The notes under the pieces are model-generated. The model was not told the DNA's origin. It worked only from the letters and a program-made list of their open reading frames with translations, and made no database searches. The translations under genes and the position numbers were made by a program. Positions 56,900 to 64,000 of a DNA stretch of 64,000 nt are shown here, piece after piece. The number at the start of each line of letters is the position of its first letter. The stretch's first letter is position 1. This DNA comes from Bradysia coprophila (taxonomy: Eukaryota; Arthropoda; Insecta; Diptera; Sciaridae), in the NCBI RefSeq assembly GCF_014529535.1, contig NW_023503493.1, positions 12,928,001 through 12,992,000 of the forward strand. The letters run 5' to 3'.

Positions 56900-59800
56900 A
56901 TCCTAAACTGCAATTGTCAAACACGATCTTTCTGTGAACTTCTTTGTGTTGGTCTTACACGTATAGTTATAGGTAAACGCATTATAACTGGTACTTGTTC
57001 ATTTGAATTAGCTCTTCCATCAAAATAATAGCAATCCCATTTCCCCAATGCTGAGCTAAGCAATCTAAATATCCAAACAATTCGGATAATCTCATTTCCT
57101 TCAATGTTCAGCGTTTAATTTTTCCATTATGTTAAATAAAAGCCTTTTACACTTAACTTCAATCCATAAGCTTTCTATCTTTAGCTTTTGTCTTATACCT
57201 ATCACACTATAACGGCGCGTCTATATAACACCAATAACATTCTCCAATAAAGCTGATCTGCAAAATCACAATAAAACCCACCTTTAACGACTTAATACAC
57301 ACATACACACACAGCGAAGCTGCGGGAATGAGATAAAACTTCAATTTTCTGTAAAAAAGAGACCCGCCTGAAGTAGTTGCAAAAGAAGTTGTCTCGAAAA
57401 GCGGAGCCACTTCAAGAAGTCGCAAAAGTAGTTGCAAAATTTGAAAAGGGATTTTTTCACCAACTTCTGCAACTACTTCAAAAGGCTGAAAAATGCATTC
57501 TGTGTGATGCCGTAAAAATTCTGGAGAGACCAACTTTTTTTTTGTCAGAAATGAAGCAAAATTATTGTTTTAATTTCAAAATCATCATCAGTCATACGAT
57601 TTCGGATTCGCCAGCAAGATTCACAACACAAAGTGATATTTTCCTTACAAAAAATGTGTTATTGCCATCTTAGAATTCAGAATTCAAATTGAATTTTTAG
57701 GCAAATAAAAAAGAGCTTTCCGATTATTGTTTCGGAGCCGGAGTCTGGATATCGATTATCAAAAATCAAATACTTTCTTCGAGCAATAAATTTTTATCGA
57801 ATTCCCGCAGCTCTCTCAGCAATTCTATTGTTCTCTTTTTTGTAGCGTTGTAATTTAACTTAACGTCTTTACAACACCGAAATCCAAAATCTTTTATAGT
57901 TGTACGGTACATTGTACTTTATGTGCCACCAATTCATATATATACGGTAGGTTTGAGCATACAGAAACGCTTCACACAGAGCCATCACCGACAAGCAATT
58001 TCGAAATGTGTACGAGAAATACTACTCCGCGATGTATGCTAAAATAAAAACTTGGATTTTTCTTCATATATGCAACTCTTGTCTCACATTTATTCAAAAG
58101 ATGTTTTCTTTTCGCTGGGTGGCATATTATGCATTGTGTGTTCGATAGGAATATTGTGTACAACAAGTACATAACTGGTGTACACAAATGTTTGAACAAC
58201 TTACGCTCAGATTGCCGTACATATTTATGGAACACATTCTGGGATGAAATTTTAAATTCGAAACTTTATTTTCGTGGGAAATAACATCGGAAACAACAAC
58301 ATAAGTAAATTAAGTTAACTCCGTTTTATGTTCGTATGGCGACAGGATTCAGTTTTCCGATTGTTGAAATTGCATATCCTTCAAAAATAATGTTGAAAAT
58401 TTTCAAACACATACCCAGCGCAGCGGAGTGACAGATAAATCCAGAAAAGAGTGAAATGTTCTTGAGACTTGATTTTAATTGCAGAAACGAAGCAAATGTG
58501 GGTGGATTTTGTTAATTAAAAAAAAGTCTTCAGAGAAATTTTTAATCCCTTCAATACTCACATACCATAAACTTAAATGAAATATTCAGATAAGAATCCT
58601 TTGGGGGACATGAAATTAAAAAGAGTTAAAAAAGGAGGAAAATATTCTGCAAATAAAATCAGATTTAAAAATGAACTCTCACATTCTCTTAGCCATTCAT
58701 TTATATGATATAAATACGAAGAAGTCGTTACGGAAGCATCCCAACTAAAATTCTGTTCGCTTTTGAACAAATCTCGGCACATGATAATAATTATTATTAT
58801 AAAGTGGAACATCCTTGGGGAAGTGTGATGTGACATTAACATTTGTATGTTATCATCAATGCTAGTTTTTTTTAACATGTTTTAGAAGTAGAGTAGAAAT
58901 AACCGACCACCTAAAAGTCATGCGACTTGAAATTACGAATTTCTCGGCATGTCCCGGGAATTTTCACAGTGAATTTTTCTCGTCACCACTCAACCACAGA
59001 CCACAACAGAAAAAAACAAATGGCCAGACAAGCATATCAAACACAGCTGATTGAATCGGTTCAAAAATCTATTGTGGTCACACGGCTTACCAGTCAAGAC
59101 CTACTAGTACACTAGATGTCACTAGGTTAGTCGCACGGTTTACCACTGAGCACTGTAGACACGATCCGGTATAAAAGGATCTCGAAAACCTTAAACGCCA
59201 GCCATTTCTGTTATTAATCATTCATACCTTTAGTTCTAGGTGAGACTCTGGCTAGTGTATAGGTAAAGAAAAGAAATGATTACAGATGGTGTTGAAGCGC
59301 CTGAATTTCCCACTGTTGTTTTGACACGGAAGAAAATAGACATTTTTTCCACCGAACTGTCACTCTCCGTGCCGATCGAGAAACTCCGACCTGGTTGTAA
59401 TTTCCTATTTTCTTCCCTCGGCAAACGAATGATCCGTATCTTGACATGTTATGCACATCCAATCTTGTCGTTGAATAGATCTTTTTGACCAACCCAATTT
59501 AATAAATAGATTGCAATAAATAGAACTCATCTATACACGACTGCAAATGAAAGGTCATTGACCGTACGTTACGCGTTACGTTACGCACAACCTAATACAA
59601 TCAAACCATTTTCGAAATTGACGCCTGAATTTCAATTGTAAAGATTACCTACCTTTACTTCCTTGTGCTGTTTTTTTCTTCTTCTTCTTCTTACATTTAC
59701 GTAATAAAGTTCTGATAATCTCACCGTCTTTAATACTTTTATGAAGTTTACCAGGTAAATTGTGTATAAAATTGAATGAATAGAGAGTGGAACAATGACT

Positions 59801-60136
59801 TGACTGAAGTCTATTTTATTTACAATCAACAACTCTTGCGCTGCCTTTCTTTCTTTCTCACCGTGAACAGGAAAAGCTTGGTAATTTCTTAAAACTTTTC
59901 AAATAATTCAATCGCTTATTGCGAAAGTTACATAACTACACTTCCCCTGTCGTTGCTTGTTTAGTTGGATAATAAGCGAAAGGGAATGATGCTGTAATGG
60001 CAGAAAACTTCTACTATGTAAAGGGTTCAAGAGAAAATCCTCTTAATTATCTATGCGCGGGGTTAACAAAGTCGAAATTGATTTTTTTTAGATTTAATTG
60101 ACTAATTTTTGGTGTACAGATCTACGAATTGAAATA
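56900..60136. other. Mostly gene-free region
   Basis: GTAGTTGCAAAAGAAGTTG at 57374 and CAACTTCTGCAACTAC at 57460 form a small inverted repeat. At 59170-59178 TATAAAAGG is a good TATA box. Frames on both strands follow at 59236-59492, but they overlap and I cannot choose a gene. A CTT tract lies at 59677-59691. Confidence 0.35.
59170..59178 (+). promoter_or_regulatory. TATA box candidate
   Basis: TATAAAAGG within a locally GC-richer stretch. The nearest downstream + strand ATG with an open frame is 59276 (70 codons, no known motif). It may also be coincidental. Confidence 0.3.
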
Positions 60137-60539
60137 TCAATTTTCTCTACCAGAAATGGTGGTGTTTGTAACGAATTCTAATTCCATAAACTTCTCCGAT
60201 GCGTCGATTACTGCTTCGACAACCTTGTTGCTAATTCTTTCCATTTCCGCTAAATCAAAATTTGAAAACGCTTCCAGAAATTTTTCGTTACAGTCATAGT
60301 TAATGTCCACCACTCGCTGCTCAAAAGTGAGATAGATATTTATGGGAACTTCGGGATTTTCCAGGAATATATCCTCTATCTCGTCAAGAGTAGCTCTGAT
60401 TCTCTGAACTGTCAACAAATACGCATCTGCAATTTCTGGTTTCATGAAAAGGAAATTATTCGTTCAACACAATGCAGATTTTTCGGATAAAGTTCATTTT
60501 ACCTTTTCTCACTTCTTCTTGATTTATGGCAACGCCCAT
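60137..60539 (-). CDS. Small helical protein of unknown function, two exons
   Basis: Exon 1 is 60503-60539 (ATG 60539, MGVAINQEEVRK). Exon 2 is 60137-60435, joined by a GTAAAA...CCAG intron of 67 bp with consistent phase. The product has 111 residues. It is rich in acidic residues and predicted almost entirely helical (EIADAYLLTVQRIRATLDEI, then MERISNKVVEAVIDASEKFM). There is one cysteine and no membrane segment or signal peptide. Splicing removes the in-frame ATG at 60445 as a start and adds a short N-terminus. I do not recognise the family. Confidence 0.55.
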
Positions 60540-60775
60540 CGGAACTGGTAATTTAATTGAATTGATTTTTTTAAAGATAAGAAGTGATTTAAAAAAAAAC
60601 GAATATAAAGTAGGACGACTGATGACGTTACGAGCTAAAGTTTATTAATTGCATGGTAGCTTTGGTGTAAAAGGACAAATCGATGGATAAAATTAGAAAG
60701 TTCATATACAGAGTGAGAATTTAGAAGAATGGTCCATCGATCCAATTTATGTTATTCATTTCTATAATTAAGTAG

Positions 60776-62014
60776 CAGAGTTCCCACTCCTCCTAAAATT
60801 CATAAAATTCCTAAAATGGACCAAATCCTCCTAAAATCTCCTAAAATCTTCTAAAACTCCTAATATTCCTAAAAATAGCCCACACTATCAAAGAATTTTT
60901 TTAATAAAACTGAAAAACAAGTTATTTTTTTAATTACGCTGCAATGAATTTGAAAACAGTCCTTTCTTTGAGTCATGCAAACAGCGATCCTGAACGTGGA
61001 TTTAGCGAAAACAAATATATTCTCGAGGATCTCAGCTTGTTAGTAGATGCGACTATCGTCGCACTTCGACCAAAATTATGGTGAATCTTGTTAACTTGAA
61101 AGAAGGGTCCAGTCGACAAGAAACAACTGATAAATACCAAGTTGCTGGTCTTAACTGGCGTCAAAAAAGTGTAAACCATAAAAGTTTCAATTATTGAACT
61201 ACATAAGGAAAACGATGCTTTGATAAAAAAAAAACTTTTTGTCAATTAGGTGTGTACGATGCAGTAAGGATCGAGACTGGCGTAAATTTTAAAAATTTAT
61301 TTACAACTTGAGACAAATCATAGAAGCTAAATTTTTTAGTTTTCGGTCTTCCACCTACTTCGACTTCTACCAAAAACCATCTTTGAGATCTTTGTTAGCT
61401 GTATTAGTCTTATTCTACTAATTGGAGTCCAGTGCTACAAGAAAAAATTAAATCCAGGCGAAGTTTGTCGAGAAGGTATTTTTGGTGAGTCGTCAAAGTT
61501 TGCCGACTATGAAAAATTGAGTGGATTTTAAACTTGAAAATTCGGAAATTCTATCAAGAAAATAATTCGATCTTTGCTCAAGTGGGCTTAAATTCTTGCG
61601 AATGTTGTAGGCTATCTAGAACAAAAAAGTTTTTGAAAATCACGTGAGAAATGTTTGTTTCGTGAGTGTTTGTTTGGTCTAAAATTGAGGCAAAATGGCT
61701 CAATTGAGAAAATCGAGTTTTTGACATCTAGGGATGATAACAATTTTTAGTGGACTATGCCTGTCTCGATCCTATATCCATCGCACACCCCTAATTGAAC
61801 ATATTAATTTTCTGAAACACTTTTATTATTTTACGAAGTGTATGAGAAACAGAAAGATCTTGAGGCTGCAAAAATTCCTCCGGAAATTACTTATAAAACC
61901 TTTATCAAATCTCCTAAAATTACTTGCAAAATCTCCTAAAATTCTCCTAAAATTACCGTTAAAATTTCCTAAAATTCCTAATTTTAGGAGCCTTCCTAAG
62001 TCGTGGGAACTCTG
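60776..62014. mobile_element. Element with CAGAGTTCCCAC ends, carrying a nested element
   Basis: CAGAGTTCCCAC at 60776-60787 and GTGGGAACTCTG at 62003-62014 are perfect inverted repeats. Inside both ends are runs of CTCCTAAAAT-type repeats. CAG-type ends suggest hAT, but the flanks (TTAAGTAG and TAGTAGAT) do not give a clean 8-bp duplication. No transposase frame is present. Confidence 0.75.
61243..61797. mobile_element. Nested inverted-repeat element
   Basis: CAATTAGGTGTGTACGATG at 61243-61261 and the following GGATCGAGACTGGCGTA are inverted at 61741-61797 (GCCTGTCTCGATCC, then CATCGCACACCCCTAATTG). The ends are about 50 bases with several mismatches. It lies within 60776-62014 and so inserted later. 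Confidence 0.6.
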
Positions 62015-62830
62015 TAGTAGATAAGAGGTAGAATCCGATTTTCACTTCAGTGGACGTACAACTTGAAAATTATATGTTCACTCTCCACTCCATTATACAT
62101 ACCTCACATGGAGGAGTTATGCTTATGCACGGTGTGGTTGAATGGAGTTCAATTAAACATGTCGGCACTCAATAGAACGGTACGGTTGACCAGATATATA
62201 GCAAGTGGGGTGTTGTTGGAAAGCTGAGACTAGCAGCAAAACAAAATTAAGCAGTTTGGCTGCAAAAAATTATCATGAGTGTGACTTAGGTGTGGCTAAT
62301 TTTCACTTTTATGGCCAAAAAAGAGGGAATAATTTTGAACCACTATAAAGTTGCTGTGTAAACAATTTTCAAAAAGTAATTTTTTGGATATTGGTAGACC
62401 TAATGTCCCTTTACTTGTACAACTAATTATCACCTCTGTGACTCAAGTATGCCTGTCATTCATTGGCGACTTCACGACAATTTTCCAGTCAACAAAGTGA
62501 TTTTTCTCAAATGAAATACATTGAGTGGGGTATCGTTAGAAAGGTATGACCCCTGACTATAAGATAAAAATTATCTTCGATCAAAATATGTCCACTCACT
62601 GAACATTTGTGACAAAACGGTTTCAGAGAGGTGTATGAAATTTCATGAAATGAAAAATTTTGTATGAGGAAGGAACTGGTCCGATTTTACTGAATGCTGT
62701 TTTGAGCTCCCAATAGGCCCCTGAATCGATGTGCGTTCTTAGTTTTTGGGTGGATTTCGGAAAAACTTCTTTTTTGTTAAGGAGGGGCGTGTCCAGGTTA
62801 TGTTATTTTGGAACAAGATTTGAAAATCCC
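62015..62830. other. Degenerate repeats, no gene
   Basis: Variants of GTGGGGT(A/G)T(C/T)(A/G)TTAGAAAGGTA occur at 62205 and 62525 and again at 62999 and 63161, so this is the margin of an old repeat array. Confidence 0.4.
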
Positions 62831-62832
62831 TT

Positions 62833-63309
62833 TGGAACTTTTTATAGGTACCTAGAAAGGACTTCGACCCTAGAAGCCAAAACCACTTTCAAAAAAATTC
62901 TTCGAAGCTTTTATGGCTGGTGAAAGGTGATCGAAAGCCGAAAATTTGCACTTTTCTTACCAAAATTTCTCCAGGTACACGAGCCGTACAGGGTCGTGTG
63001 GGGTGTCATTAGAAAGGTAATCACATGTACTATTGAACCGAATAGAGACTTATTGGGTTTAAAATTCATCGACACTGAAATATGTGCAGTTGAAGTTTTC
63101 AACCGAAAACTTGCACTTTTCTTACCAATATTTCTCTAGTACACGAGACGTACATGGTGGTGTGGGGTATCATTTGAAAGGTAATTTTATGTGCAAATTT
63201 TCAGCTTTCGATCACCTTTCACCAGCCATAAAAGCTTCGAAGAATTTTTTTGAAAGTGGTTTTGGCTTCTAGGGTCGAAGTCCTTTCTAGGTACCTATAA
63301 AAAGTTCCA
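62833..63309. mobile_element. Foldback element with duplicated loop
   Basis: TGGAACTTTTTATAGGTACC at 62833-62852 is inverted at 63290-63309. The arms of about 118 bases (including GCTTTTATGGCTGGTGAAAG and its complement) are almost perfect. The loop holds a direct repeat: TTGCACTTTTCTTACCAA, then TACACGAG and AAAGGTAAT, occur twice (about 62947-63025 and 63110-63185). Confidence 0.85.
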
Positions 63310-64000
63310 CTAGAAAACACGCCCGATTTCGGTAGGCTGTTTTTCAAAAGAATCTCTCAAGGGCTAACAAACTGTATTTTGAATATTTACTTCGAAATAT
63401 CGGACCCTTTCCCCACTTTCCAATGAATCTATAGTCATGCAGGTCACCGGTATTCAAAATACAAACCCAAAAATGTCATTTTTCGACTTTTAACTGTCTA
63501 CCAGTGCGAATGGAGGCAAAAAAAATGAGAGTGGTTTCAACGGCTGGCTCTTAAGAGTATCTTAAGAGCTAAATGCGCTTCACTAAAATCGTTACATACA
63601 TTTGAGCGTTTCATATTGTATTTTCGCTGATATTTTTTAACAAAAATTGTTTTTGAAAATTATGACACTCCACACGACCACAAATGACTTTCAACTAAAA
63701 ATAGATTCGTTTGTTTCAGTTTGACAAGCTTTGAGTAAAGTCAGTATGCAAATTTTGGCAATCTGTACTGAGCTATCACAGACCTATCATCAAACTACAA
63801 CAAACGAATATATTTATTTACTGACAGTGTTCTAAAAACGCCAAACGTTTAAATATAGGCTACATCCCCCTTAATTGGCGATAATCACATTTTTGTTGTC
63901 AATACAATCATTACAAGAGCACAAAGCCACGGTAATTTGAAAAACTGTGCAGAGTGGAAATAACAGTGTATTGTGAAATGAAACGTTCATTTTTGATTGT
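63310..64000. other. Gene-free right edge
   Basis: No supported gene or element. Confidence 0.35.

Noticed and set aside
59236..59492. Three overlapping frames of 62-70 codons after a TATA box
   Set aside because: Frames on both strands look equally plausible and none has a motif; I could not choose one.

Overview
The window reads as eukaryotic, AT-rich insect DNA, most likely from a lower (nematoceran) dipteran. The evidence is short GT-AG introns of about 50-70 bp, insect gene families (KNL1/Spc105R, two CRAL-TRIO lipid-binding proteins, a TIL protease inhibitor), and a dense population of small inverted-repeat transposons. The dipteran assignment is inference; no rRNA or clear tRNA gene is present to test it.

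Layout. 1-478: last exon(s) of an unrecognised + strand gene. 1.1-2.2 kb and 8.1-9.5 kb: two copies of one transposon family with GTACGAAGTAC-type ends and a tetranucleotide tract, the second carrying a seven-copy 144-bp tandem array. 3.95-5.04 kb and 10.36-11.51 kb (- strand): two paralogous six-exon membrane-protein genes with matching intron positions, possibly scramblase/LURP-like. Between them lies a two-exon 2-oxoglutarate/Fe(II) oxygenase gene (6.78-7.85 kb, -) with one frameshift. 13.0-17.4 kb (-): a nine-exon kinetochore scaffold gene, KNL1/Spc105R, recognised by its N-terminal SILK and RISF PP1-docking motifs. 24.0-29.3 kb (-): a five-exon, 297-residue CRAL-TRIO protein whose third intron is 4.2 kb and full of minisatellites. 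46.58-46.9 kb (-): a secreted TIL-type inhibitor. 54.1-56.1 kb (+): a second five-exon CRAL-TRIO protein, also 297 residues. 60.1-60.5 kb (-): a two-exon helical 111-residue protein of unknown role.

The rest is gene-poor and consists largely of MITEs and foldback elements. Several are near-perfect giant hairpins (18.9-19.6, 52.2-52.7, 56.45-56.88, 62.8-63.3 kb), and a 72-nt miRNA-like hairpin lies at 18.18 kb. One nested insertion at 47.3-47.75 kb can be proven from an uninterrupted copy at 3.4-3.5 kb.

The genes do not form one pathway. The recurring theme is local duplication: a tandem membrane-protein pair and a dispersed CRAL-TRIO pair on opposite strands that share length and the C-terminal LEID but only one intron position. 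No operon-like or defence-like system is visible. The strongest candidates for something undescribed are the paralogous membrane-protein pair and the hairpin loci that could feed a small-RNA pathway.
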